Of a stretch of DNA of 64,000 bases, positions 25,135-38,157 are shown piece after piece. The stretch covers positions 35,039,947 to 35,103,946 of the forward strand of contig CM055110.1 of the NCBI GenBank assembly GCA_029204225.1, written 5' to 3'. The position numbers and the translations under genes were made by a program. The notes under the pieces were generated by a model. It worked only from the letters and a program-made list of their open reading frames with translations. It was not told where the DNA came from and searched no databases. Within the stretch, counting starts at the first letter, position 1. Every line of letters begins with the position of its first letter. The stretch is from Diphasiastrum complanatum. Taxonomy: Eukaryota > Streptophyta > Lycopodiopsida > Lycopodiales > Lycopodiaceae.

Positions 25135-28100
25135 CTTTGCACAAAACGGGCATAAAACCAGTCCCCTTTCAAAATGGTTTGAAACTGGGTTTTCTTTTTC
25201 CTTGTTCCAAAAAAAAAAGTTTCTGATTCGAACTGTCCATTCAAATCGGACCGTTTCAGAATGGCAATTCTTTGAACGGAATGCGATTTAAAGAAACATT
25301 GATGTCTCCCACTGCCGGTTGCTCCTGCTTCTTGCTCTTGGGAAGAAGCTTGTTTTTTATCAAGGGAGTGTCGTGGACATACATGTCCATTATATGCATC
25401 ACTGATACATCATTTACTTTTATACTACTTTCGGTATTAGCATGTTATTTGATATTGTTAGTAGTGGACATGCACTTTTATTTGTATTTGATAGACCCAT
25501 GACCTATATTTCACATGGTTCCTAATTTGGACCCTATTATTAGAATTTCATATTTCCCTCCAGTTAATTGAAGGGAGGTAGCTATTGATTAGTATAGATA
25601 GCCACTAAGTCTCCTCATTGGGTAACTTTTCTACTTTGATGATCTCTCTTGCTATTTCTCAAATAGAGCTTTAGCCTCAGACATCTATGATATTCAACTT
25701 ATGTTCTCAGGTAGGGAACCTTATTTGTTATCATTTATGTCTATCGTTCATGATGTGATGCCATATCTGTGATGTGTGTTCATAACTTGCACACATAAAT
25801 TTTGGTGGTGGTTATTTAACAGGTATGAAAAAACTATGTTGAAGTCTTTGCTGGCAAAAAATTATACGATTGTGCCTAGCCAAGCGAAGTTGCAGGGGAT
25901 GGCTTACTTTCTACCAGTAAGCTCAACCTTTTGGTTCAATTGCTAGAAACATTATGTCTCATGTGACTCTAATACTATTGTTTATCTCAAAAACTAGGAT
26001 GAGGGAACTTTGTGAGGGCAAGGTTTATTATATATTTTCACTAAAAAAACCAGAAAGCTAGTTATTGGATGCATCTGTCCCCTTGATTTGTGAAACAGAA
26101 AGATACTAACACACATTATGTTGAGATTTTTTGAAAGGGTTGTTAAAAACACAATAGCACATAGAGCATCACATGAACACTAATGAGTAGGCCCGACGAT
26201 CATGCAGTAATCCCAACTAAGATCATTGCACAGTCAGCTAAGAACTGAATATGAAGAAGATTGCAGACCTTGTAGAAAGACTGCCGATGAGCCTTCTACA
26301 AATAACAAGCACCAAATCAAACAACTATGGAATAAGTGAGAACTACTCTATTTCTAGTGTTTTTGGCCCCAAGAGGATCTATGCTCTACCACTTGATTGC
26401 TGTCCCAGTCAATGTAAGCATATGCACTATAAATTAAAGCATGTATTAGGGACAGTGGGTGGAACTCAACAAACAACCATATGAACAATGGTGACTGAGC
26501 CTTGATACAGTCTATGCTGGTGCTACCTATATGATAATAGCATGTCCCTCAATGTATAACATTATTGAAAAGGTTCAGTTATAAATGCTAAAAATAACAG
26601 ACTATGTAAACGCCACACTAATTAAATGACAAGAAGTGTATGTACAAAGGGATTCTCCTCAATGTCGTACAGCAAACCACAAAAATGCATATACTGAATG
26701 TGTAACCGCAATTTGAAAATGCAAAGTTCACGATCGGAAATAGCTGCCGAACAATGATATGAGGCTTTATCAAACTACAATGGTGAACCAAGAATGCCAA
26801 ATGAACGTAGCATGATGAGTGTTGCAGTACTGTCACTAACAAATATGAACCGTGCCAATCTTATGAACTAAGTATGCAAAGTAGAGAAATCAATATGAAC
26901 ATTATGGCTAAGGAATGCTATTACACAGCTGGTGTGTGTATGTAGATATACTGCCAATCATATGGACCAATAGTATCGCTGAAGAGGGACCATACCTTCA
27001 TTTTGGCCACAAGTCTATAAATTTTCCACGAGTCTATAAATTGTCCACTCTGATGTTCCTCAAGGAAAAAACCATCAATCCTAGCAAGAACATGCATTGA
27101 ATATGCTATAACTGCTGATGATTTTTTTTTTAAAATCCAGGGCATAAGAGAGGAATGCAACTTAGCTATCTCTTCCACCTGTCCTGATTTAACTCCTTGC
27201 CCGACGCTTGATGTGCTTGAGTTTGGCCCCAGGGGGACATCAAATCAGTTTGCAACTTAGTCAATTGCTATTCCAACTGGCTGACAATTTCCTCCAATTC
27301 GATACTAGCCACTTTAGCTTTTCATTGTCTGATTGAAGCTTTAAACGGCTGCTTAGTGATCTTGGAAGAAGCCCCTACTTGGGCAGCTGGTGGCACAGAG
27401 CAGCTATATCTGTGCATTGTGGGGCCTGCAGAAGTTGTTGAGGTTGCCAATTTCATTCCCCAATCTGCTGATTGATCAAATATGAGGCGATTCTTAGTAA
27501 AAAAAACTTTGCAATTTATTGTACTTGATATCCTGCAGAAAAGTGTGGACTCATGCGAAGATGAGCTATAAGAGATATGGTTAATATTGGCTTACCCTAG
27601 CCAAGCTACTGTAATAATGAAATGAACAAAGTGATACAATCTTAGTAGTGAATCACAACTTGGAGAACAATTTGTAAGTAATTCATTGATGCAGAACTAT
27701 GAAACTCCTGATCATAGATAGAAATGATGTGCAAGAAGTGGATTGCTGCAATCAAGTGGATCTAGAGGATAGTTGTTGGTGAAAAGGACAACCTTCCACT
27801 TATGTGATGTTATCCTTATCTTAAGGAAAGATGCTGATTTTCTTGCAGGATTTGTGGGAAAGTCGATGCAGCTTGAAAAAAGTGGAAGGTTTTGACCATT
27901 CACTGGCAAATGATAAACTAGGAGCTTGTGGGTATATGTCTCCACCACTTGAAACTCGTATTTTACCCTATGCTATCTGGCAATCCGGCGAGCATGAGGT
28001 AAAGCAGATCTACTGATCAAATGTGTGAACAATTTCCACTTATGAATGAAGACAAACATTTGAAAACATGAAAACTGCAGTACATCTCATTTCTCTATCT

Positions 28101-29019
28101 TATGGCAGTCCAGTTAAGAACATGAATCCTTAGCTGTCATTTGCAGGAGTTAGACAGTTGATTCTATGAGTTGCTTGGTTTCAAACCTTGAAGGCTTTCT
28201 GATACATGCATTTTGAACTGCCTGCAATGTAGGCAATGTAAATTGAAGCAATGAGCACATTGTTTTTCAAAATGTTGACTGTGAATAACCTGCCTTTTGG
28301 GCTATCATTTAGCTACTTTTTTATTTTGCAGTTTATAGCCTAAGCCTGGACTTCTGAAATTGTTCTGGGTAGCAAAGCTCCTAGAAAGTTTCTTTTGCAT
28401 TGTCTATTAAGATGCTCTGCATTTTAAGTTTTGCTGGTTTGTGATGGGAAGTTCATTTCACTTTTTTTATAGTTACTGTTTGTTTTAAGTGATTGTTGTA
28501 TTAGCAATTATGAAGCCTTTGTTAAGACATACTTGAGGATTAGGGTCTGTTTGATGAGATCTTAGAAGCCCGTTCCAAGCAAAATGGGTCGGAACGTTCC
28601 GTACGTTCCGAAATGTCCTGGGTCGGAACGTCTTTTCCAAAATAAAAAAACAGGTGCTGCTGGCCACGATCTTTGCTGTTAGAAATAAATGACTATGCTA
28701 AAGTTAATCCATAGGTTACTTTGACCCAAAAGGTCGAGATTTGTGTAACCATGGGTATTTAGTTATTTAGGCCATCGTAAGTTTGTCTTAAGTTCAGTTG
28801 GACCCAATTTTGGTCATGTACTGACTCGTGGGTCCTTAGGGGTCTAATTTTGTTTAGGGGCCCTATCTTGACTTTTGGGGGTGCCCTACATTTAGTAAGT
28901 GGTTAACCTTAGGGTTTGGTGACATTTGGCCACATCTAGGTAAAGTACTTAGATGCTCATTGTGTATTCCATTTTTACAGTTTGGCTAAGCATTGCTCTC
29001 CATTGCTCTTGTTGTTGTT

Positions 29020-29079
<60 letters not shown>

Positions 29080-32000
29080 GAGTTGGGCGCCCAGCCTCTT
29101 CTCTCTTGTTTCTTGTGGAGATCGATTGATAACTAGATCTTGGTGACTTGACTCTTGCTTTCCTACATGGTATCAGAGCTATCGGATCTGCAGCAAGCTT
29201 GTTTGTTGGCACCCTACCAGAAGAGGAGTTTCTCTGCTTTTTGTTGTGAAATTTCAGCATCTTGCTGATCTTTTCAAGTGGAGTTTGGATCAACTTTTTT
29301 TGTCTCTTTTCAGGTTGAAAGAGGGCTGCCATCAGAGATCTTGGAGGAGCAATTTTTGGCACCCAAAAATCAGAATCTCAAATCTGATTTTTATGCAACC
29401 AGTTTTCAGCAAGTTTTGTTTGGAGGAGGGCGCCCAAAGTAGTTGTTAATTTGCTACTGATTTTTTGTTGTGGTGTCTCTTTATCTTGCTGTTTTTGTTT
29501 GCAGGTTTGCATTTGTGTAGGAGGGTGCCCAAAATTCAGCAAACCCTATTCAGGGTTAGGTCAACTTGTGGCTGGAAATTTGCAGATTCTCAGCAAGTAG
29601 TAGGGCGCTTTCAACAGCCCTGTTGGAGTGTGTGTTGATCACACTATTTGGCTTCCTATTTGGGTTTCGGTGTAGGCTTCAATCGAAGCTAACCTAATTT
29701 TCAAGTTGTGCAGAAAGATAGCTATCTATCCATTATCTTTTGGGCACTTTGGTTGCAGATTGAAAGACATCTTATGCTCCTACTTTAGCTCCTTGTTTGT
29801 TGCAAATTTTTTGAGTAGATTTGGTTGTGGAAAGGCTCTCTTTCCTATCTACTACAAGCTGAAATTTTGTTGGAGGTAATGGCTAAAGAATCGGAAGCTA
29901 GCGGTTCTTTGTTTAGTGAAGATCGGTTGGATGGCACAAAGTACTCCTTGTGGAGTTACATGATGAAAAAAATCTTCTCAGAGCGAAAGGGTTGTGGGAT
30001 TTGGTCAATGATGATGAGGAAAGGCCTCCGTCTTTGGCACCTCCTACACCTCGTGGATCATCATCATCAACATCATCTTCTACATCTTCGAAAGAACAAA
30101 AGAAGTGGGATAGAAGGGATGCACAAGCACAGTCTATAGTTGCTCTTGCTGTGAAAAGATCTATCTTACCTCATATTAGGTCTTGTAAGACATCTAAAAG
30201 TGCGTGGGATACACTTTATACTATGTATAGAGTCAAAAATCCAGCAAGAGTGGTGTATCTTAGAAATCAGCTTTCTTTGTTGAAGATGCAAGAAGGGGAT
30301 CAAGTGGAAGTGCCATTATTGCAAAAGGTATGGGCACTTCATCAAGGATTGTAAGAAGAAGCTTGCGAAAGAGGAGAGTAAAGGAATTGATACTAGTGCT
30401 TCACTTGCTACTTTGGAGCAAGAGCTTGAAGCTTGTGGTGATCTCTTCAACCAAGACTATGCTTTTGTGTCTAATATTGCTTCTACTAGTACTACTACAT
30501 CTATGAGGAATTCAGATTCTGTTTTGCAAGTTGCTGATTTTCAGCCCATTGAATGGGTGATTGATAGTGGTGCTACTCTTCATATGACTTCTCACAAAGA
30601 AGCATTCACTAAAATAGTGAAAGTGCAAAAGGAAGTAAGGTACAATGTGCGGATGATGCATCTTATTCTATTCATGGAATTGGAATTGTAGCCATCATTT
30701 TGCGTAATGGTGAAGAAAAGTACATTAAGAATGTGCTTTATATTCCAGGAATCAAGAAGAATCTTCTTTCGGTTTCAACTATGTTGAAGCAAGGACTAGT
30801 TGTTGAGTTCAAAGAAGATAAGTGTCTTGTCAAGGATCCTAAAAGATCACTCTTGATTATTGTTTCGGGAACAATGCATGCTGGCTTATTCATTATGGAT
30901 ACCTATGAGCGACGAATTCCCTTTACATGTCTTGTTGCTTCTACATCACAATCATTGGAGTTGGCTGAATTGTGGCACGCAAGGTTTGGGCCTCTCAACT
31001 TGGCAAGTTTGAAGAAGTTGAAGACATTTAATATGGTAGAAGACATTCCTGCTATTGAGCAGTCGGAAGGGCATGTATGCGAGGGGTGCATACTTGGAAA
31101 GTTTCAAAGGAAACCTTTTCCAATTGATGGAACTATAAGGGTTCTTGATAAATTTGATTTGGTTCATAGTGATGTGTGTGGTCCAATGAGAACCGAATCC
31201 ATTGGAAAGTGCATTTATTTTGTGACTTTTATTGATGACTTTTCCCAGTTTACATGGATCTATCCTATGAAAGCTAAATCGGAAGTTTTTCAACGTCTCA
31301 AAGATTTTCTAACAATGGTGGAAAATCAGTTTGGGCATTCTTTGAAGACCCTACGCACCGATGGAGGAGGGGAATACATTAAGAATACGTTCGGTGCATT
31401 TCTTTGAGAAAAGGGAATTCTACATCAAATGACAACTCCCTATACGCCTCAACAAAATGGTGTTGTCGAGCGAAAGAATCGCACACTTATGGAGATGGCC
31501 CATTGCATGCTCAAAGCAAAGGGGCTGCCTCACAAGTTTTGGGCTGAAGCGGTTATAACGGCAGCATACATAAGCAATCGTTGTCCTACTAAAGCATTGA
31601 AAGTATTAACTCCTTATGAAGTCTAGTATGGAAAGAAGCCTACAATCTCTCACTTTCGCATTTTTGGTTGTACGGCTTATGCTTTTGTTCCAAATAAACT
31701 TTGTACAAAGCTTGAGGATAAAGGAGTTAAATGCATTTTTGTTGGCTATAGTAGTGAAAGCAAAGGCTATAGGCTGTTCAATTTGAGCACTAACAAGATT
31801 ATTGTTAGTCATGATGTGCATTTTGATGAAAAGAATTCATTGGATGTGGCCCCAACTCATATCTTGAAGGGGGACAGCCCACATAGTGTGAATGTTGAAG
31901 TTTTTCTAGATTTGGTACCATCTTCTATTGCTGGAGATAAGGGGCAGCAATCAACCAGTTTCGACCTGCCCAACACCGCATCAAGTTTAGAGCCTAATGT

Positions 32001-35000
32001 TCATCAAGAACCGCCCGTTGTTGCTCAAAATCAACCTGCAGGAACTGTTGGACAGCATGGACCAGTTTTGGAAGATCTTGGACAGCCAAGTTGTTACGAG
32101 CTCGTAACCAGTGCCAAACCCTAGGGAACTCAGATAGGTCAGATACCACAGTCAGGGTCGTGTCCAGCGTACATGACCAACAGGGCAAGACAGTGTGAGT
32201 AGTGTGCCCCAGCATGGTCCATAGTCATGGCGGGCCTTACACAGCCTAGGGACCCTGTCAGCAGGATAGGGCCCCCAGTTGGGTCCCGACGTGCAGTCGG
32301 CCACGTCAGTGCCACGTGGCCGACACTTGGCAGTTGCATGCTACTAGTCCTCACACTGGGCTAGGAGGGGCTTACTTTATATCAGGGAGTAGGCAAGGTT
32401 GGGTGGATCAGTTAGTGTTTGCCCTACTCTGGTGTTAGGATCTATTACACTGGTATCAGAGCCATCTCCATCCTAGGGAGTTCAGGAGCAGCAGTAGAGA
32501 AAGCTATCAAAAAATAGGAAATGTTTCTCAGTTTCTCAGAAAAGATTAGAGGAGGAGAATCGTTGTAGGTGCAGCCTTCAAACCCTTGAAATTCACTGAG
32601 AATTTACAGTTGTAGGAAGTAGAATTTCTTATATAGGTAAATCGCCGGACAAGTAGCAATCTATCTCTATTTTCAGGGATCTGATTGTAGTTTTAAGAAA
32701 GGAATTTTAGTGGAGCTGAGCGGATTCTGGAAAGGAAGGATAGTACAGGTCCATCGTTGTAGAAACAGCAAGCTACCTCTGAATTTCCAGAAGAATCTGA
32801 GAAATTTTGAGGGGATTTCAGAGCAAATTTTCCCAACAGGGCTAGCGCTGAGGGAGGTGAAAAATTGGTTTTCCATCACCGTTTTTAAGAATTTTTCAGT
32901 AGTTTGAACACCAAACTAGATTGCCACAGACCAGCGACCTACTGCCTGAGTTCAGATCAGAGATTCAAGCAAAGATTGGGCTTTAAATTTCAGAAAATTG
33001 GGCCAGACAGGTGGCTGTCCAGCCAGCGAGGGCAGAGATATGTCACAAGTATTAGCTAGAGAGTGAGAAGACTAAAACATGTACCAAGCCAAAAGTTCCG
33101 AAGCAGAGAGGGAACGAGGACCATCAACCGGGTTAAGATACATGTTGAAGTCCCCTAGGACAATGAGGCGGTCATCAGAAATGGGAAGGAGGTTAGCCCA
33201 GAAATTAGTTCTGTTAGAGGACGACGTGGGGGTGTAAAGATTAAGGAGAAAGTAAAACCCTGCTTGCGCAACTTCAGAAGAACCGACTTACTAGCTGGGT
33301 CAGACAAACTGGATAGCACCTACCAGTCACGTGACACCAGATTTAACACCCTGCCATGAGTACCCTGAGCTGGAGAAACAACATAATGAAAGGAAGCTGC
33401 AAACTTCTTGATCAAACAGTGTTGATTGAAGCCTCTTAGCTTAGTCTCTTGTAGTGCTACAACAACATTCCTAGAAGGATATGAAGCAAGAACCTGCGCC
33501 AAACAATGACGGCTGCCCGGATCATTCAACCCCTTGACATTCCAAGTGTAAATGTTCATCCCAATGTAGGAGGAGGAGGTGATAGAACTGGTAGGGAGTC
33601 TTGAAGTGAGTGGGAAGAGCAGGTAGCAGCTTAGCCCGAAGATCACGCTTGACAATCGTGAGTGGATTACCAAACTTTTCATTCCCAGGTCGCTTCTTGG
33701 CAATCTTCGCTGAGCAGGGCCCAGTAGGTGGATAAGTAGGTGTCTTGGAGCGCAAGTGCTCAGAGGGACGAGGAGAGTTGCGCTGCTTCTGACCTGAAGC
33801 GGGCAAAATAGGATGAACTGGCTGCTACTGATTCAGAGGCCCTTCATAGGAGGCAGCATAGGAAGGCAGCGGTGGAAGACCCACATCTGCCGAATAATTT
33901 GCCTAGAGTTTGGGAAGCGGGATGACAGGCGGATTCGCAGAGGAAAACCGAACCGGTAACTGCGTCAAAGTCACAGCGGTAACAGGTTGGGCTGACGGCA
34001 CGCTTTGGGGTGTCTGCAGCAGAGGGGTAGTACCCACAGGTGAGACCGAGCAGCTCAGTCGAGCGGAATTCCCCACCACTGAGTACAACAAGGTTGACAT
34101 GCCCCCTGAATTGGAGGGAGCAATCGATGCTAGCATGAGAGGTGGGCTTAGACAGCAACGGAGAGTGATCCAAGGGCTTCATATGAGGAGACCCCGGAAT
34201 GGGGCAAAATCGGCTGCATATTGGGTGGCCCGACAGGAGTTGAAGGAGGAGACCCAGGGCGTTGCATAGGTCGACGAGGAGGTAGCGGACAATTTGCAAC
34301 CGCATGCCCCAGTCGACGACAACGATAGCAGGAATCAGGGAGCCCCTTAACCTGGATGGATTGCACATACAGATGGTTCAGACAATGGAAGTGCAGCTGC
34401 TCAGGCAAGGGGTCAGCTAACTTCCACAAAATGCACGCTCGGATGTGCGGCGAAGGGTTGCAGGTCTTGGAGGGCTGAAACAGAAGAACCTTCCCTAGGC
34501 TGGCCAAAATGGCTTCCAGCATCGGCATGAGCTTTGGAGGGAAGAAGGGAAGCTCTACCCAGACAGGCACCTCCATTTGAGACGTATCATCAATAGAAAA
34601 GCTGTCAGTGTAGCGGGTAACATAAACCGGGTTCCCTCGATAAAAGTACGGTCCATTGGCCAGAACAGCATTCACTTCTTGGATGTTCCCAAACGAGAAA
34701 AGAAAAAACCCCTTCTCCAAGGTCTGAACAGCAAGGACTTTAGCATTCAACCGGCCCCACTGGGATTCCCCAAACCTCTCGACTCCATCCACATAAGGTG
34801 GTTTGCTCATGAAATAAGCAACCACTGAAGTATTAGCCAGCAAAGAAAGATAATCTCGAAACAGAGCAGGGTCGAGCTGGAAAGAACGAACCTTTACAAG
34901 AGAGGACGCATCAGGGGGATCATATCGGCGAGCAAATCTGCCATTTGTGCTGCCTTTTGCAAAAGGGGGAACAGCTCCGGAAGCTGAGAGGGGTGCAGAG

Positions 35001-38000
35001 TAGCCTACTGAGGAAGCTCCTGGTACGCATCCTGGATACAGAAGTGACGGGGCAGCTGCACCTGCTCCACAAACCTGTGCAAAGGAGGGCGTCCTGGCCG
35101 TCGTCGATACTGGCGCTTGCGAAGGTGAGGGCGCCCCCAAATGAGTAGTGACGTAGGGAGCTGTCCGGTGGAGCCGTGCAGATCTGGGAGGGAGCACCCG
35201 GCGGGGCCCAAGCGGAACCCTTGTTCTGTCCCTGCGCTTCTTGCAAATTCTAGCAGGAGGAGATGGTGCCTGGGGAGGCAGTGGGCCTGCTGAACTCAAA
35301 TCCACCATGTTGACTGAGGAGAGGACAGAGGAAAGCGGGTGAAAGGGAGCTGCAATTAAGCTGAAAATCCTGCTTAGCGGCCTGCTGAGAGAGATGGGAT
35401 GCGTGGGGGCCCGACAAGGCAGCAGAAATAGGCAGCAACGGGAAGGCAGCCGAAGACGGTGGAAAGAAAACGTGGGGCTATGTCACCTGACAAGAGATGT
35501 CAGAGGGGAGAGCATCTGCAGGGGAGTGCGAAGGAGAAGGAACATGCTCAAGCGCAACACCAGCAGGATGCAAAACTTGCGCAGCAGGAAGAGAGCGAGA
35601 AGCTGGTGAAGAAGGAGACAGGGCAGAAGCATCGAGAGAGGCTGCCAAAAGGCTCACACGGGGGAAGAGAAAAAGCAGCCCCCGCAGCTCGCGTCACAGC
35701 AGCCCCAAAAATCGCTGTACGAGCAGCCGAGAGACCAGCCGTGCTAAGCAGTCCGAGTGGAGAGCCATCCGCAGAAGGGGGATGCTCAGGAGACAGGGAT
35801 TCGAGCTCCATCTCTATGTCGGTGGAAGCCTCGTCGTCCGCCATCACCAAAGTTCATATACATTTGGACATTTCATAATTACTAGCTGGTATCCCGGCAT
35901 CGTCTGCTGATGGCTCAACATTACGAACATTGTCCTAGTAGAGCATAGTGTTCCAAATATGCGTTAGGTTTCCTACTTTTGGCGTCACTAGTTGGAACGA
36001 CTGATCTCAGAGTAAACATCGATTCTGGCTTGAACTCGGTATTATTCACTTGCCATGTAGTGTAGCCATGTCGACAATCACAATTGGTCAATAGTCCAAG
36101 ATTGAATGGAAGAAATTCATGTAGGGTCAAGACTTATGGTGCCACCAGAGATAAGAGTTGAAGAGCAGAAACCACATAGTCTAGATGGTCTGAACTTGAT
36201 TTTCCCTCTATTGGCAAACTGATATGTTTTCATGGTAGGTGTTGTACGAGTAAGGATATTTACATAATCAATCAACATACAGAAGTGCTTTTAAAATTAT
36301 CTGAAGCTCTATCTCAAGGTAGCTTCAAAAATTATGTTCATGTTATTCTCACTGTTTTAGATTGTGGTAAAAACTACAGTCAGTCTTTTCAGGTGCAAAC
36401 ATACATGTGAACCTTGTTGATATATTGTTAGAGTCGATTGCGGGTTTATTTGAACTGATGGAGGTATTTCAAATATTGTGATATGTTTTCATCTATATCG
36501 TCTTCCGAATTTGTCATCAGGAGCTTAGCATGAGGCTGAGCCATTTTGCGTTTGTGAAGCTTTGATTTTTTGTGTTACTCTTGCCGAAGTTTGGAGTCAT
36601 TATCTTCTCGTAGCTACTTTTTTCTGTCATTGTTAATTTTATTTCAGATGCATATTCGTCCAGGACCATTTCAGAAACTCTCTTGTCCAAAGGTATTGTG
36701 GATGATGTTTGTGCCAGCCCACCTCAGTGTCATTGTTTTACATTGCCCTGTAGCACATTCTTTTTGCAATTTTGAAAACCTGAAGGCATACATGTATAGG
36801 ACATCTTGGGGCCACGTGCTCTATGTTTAGGCTCATTTGTCAGAGTGTCCTATAATATTGAAATAAATGAGAAACTTTCTTCTTTGTATATGTAGGCGCT
36901 AACAGAAGCCTTCACGCTGATGAGATTTGATTTTTATCATGATCTGGAGACGGTGAAGGGATTCGTTAAGGTTAGGCATTTGTATATTTTCTAAAATAAA
37001 TCACAGCTTTAGATCTTTGTGAAGATAGTTTATGCATATTTTCCAAAGCTTTGAACCTCTTTTGCCACATTATTGTAGGTTCCTGTTTCTAAAACGGGCA
37101 CATGCCATGGAATTGTCTTATGGATGGATTGGATTCTTGACCCACTTGAACAGCTCGTTCTTTCAACAGGACCCTCAGGTACAGAAAACAAATCGGCCCC
37201 TTGCATAGTGGCTTTTTGTTACAGTGAATTCTGAATTTCAAGTATGAACTTTTTTCATTGTTATGGGCAAAAAATTATATAAAAAACGCATAATAGAGAG
37301 GAGAATACTATTATATCGATAAATTAAAGAAGCACAATCATAATCAATGTCTATATTAATGAAATATAAAAAACTTTGATAAAAACAAACAAACAAAGCT
37401 GATCTAAGCAAGCCAATTAATGTTTGAATTGAGGTACCTAAGCTTCTTGTGCTAACTGAACAAATTACTGGCAACCGATCAAGCAACCATCAATCATGAG
37501 GGTCTCAAGCCTATTTCTACTTGCTTGAGGATCCAAGAATTAGGGTTGGGTAGCACCTACACAATAAGGACCGATTATCACCAAATGGCTAGAAATGGTG
37601 ACTAAATGCGAAGTTATATCAAATATGCACCCAAGTGTGCAAGTATACTGTCAAATTATGGGCCAAGGGTCAAGTCCCAAGGTTTTGTTAACTTGATAAG
37701 TGACCTTGTTGGGCATTTAAGATGGCATAACTAACTATTCATGTTTGTTATACTAGAATGGTGGCGTATGAGAGACTAGAAGGCTGAAACTTGCAACATG
37801 GGACTTGAGGCCTGTTCTTTATACACCCAGTGATGGTGGTGCTTCCATGTGTTTGATATACGCTTACCATGATTGTAGGCTTTTGTATGTTGACTTTTGA
37901 AGACCTTGCTTACATCGAAAATCCTTAGGATCATTATTTAATACTTCATTGCTACTTTTTGCTACATATGAGTAGACATCTTGTTTTTTGTTTTACTTAC

Positions 38001-38123
38001 CTACGAGTAGTAGTAGGTATTTTTTGTTATGTTAAGTATGCGTTGCCACTCTTTAAACACTTTTTGTTGTACTTTAGACGCGTGTGTGTGTGCGTGTGTG
38101 TGTGTGTGTTTGTTTGTGCGTGC

Positions 38124-38157
<34 letters not shown>

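Larger units (their letters stand above)
28677..32091 (+). mobile_element. Truncated Ty1/copia element, copy 2 (PRMT7 intron 11)
   Basis: Same family as the intron 3 element: LTR, PBS, gag, protease and integrase sequence match closely base for base. It lacks RT, RNase H and 3' LTR, stopping at 32091 in the hinge where another LTR starts. Damage: frameshifts in gag (about 29965) and protease (30630), the shared TGA at 31405, and TAG at 31624 that copy 1 lacks. It retains the gag start (MAKESEASG at 29879) that copy 1 has lost. Confidence 0.93.

Noticed and set aside
29168-29180. tRNA-like or regulatory motif TGGTATCAGAGCT
   Set aside because: It directly follows an LTR, so it is a retrotransposon primer-binding site.
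33910-35910. Plus-strand open frames of 60-140 codons over the LINE
   Set aside because: They are antisense shadows of GC-rich LINE ORF1; no domain is seen.
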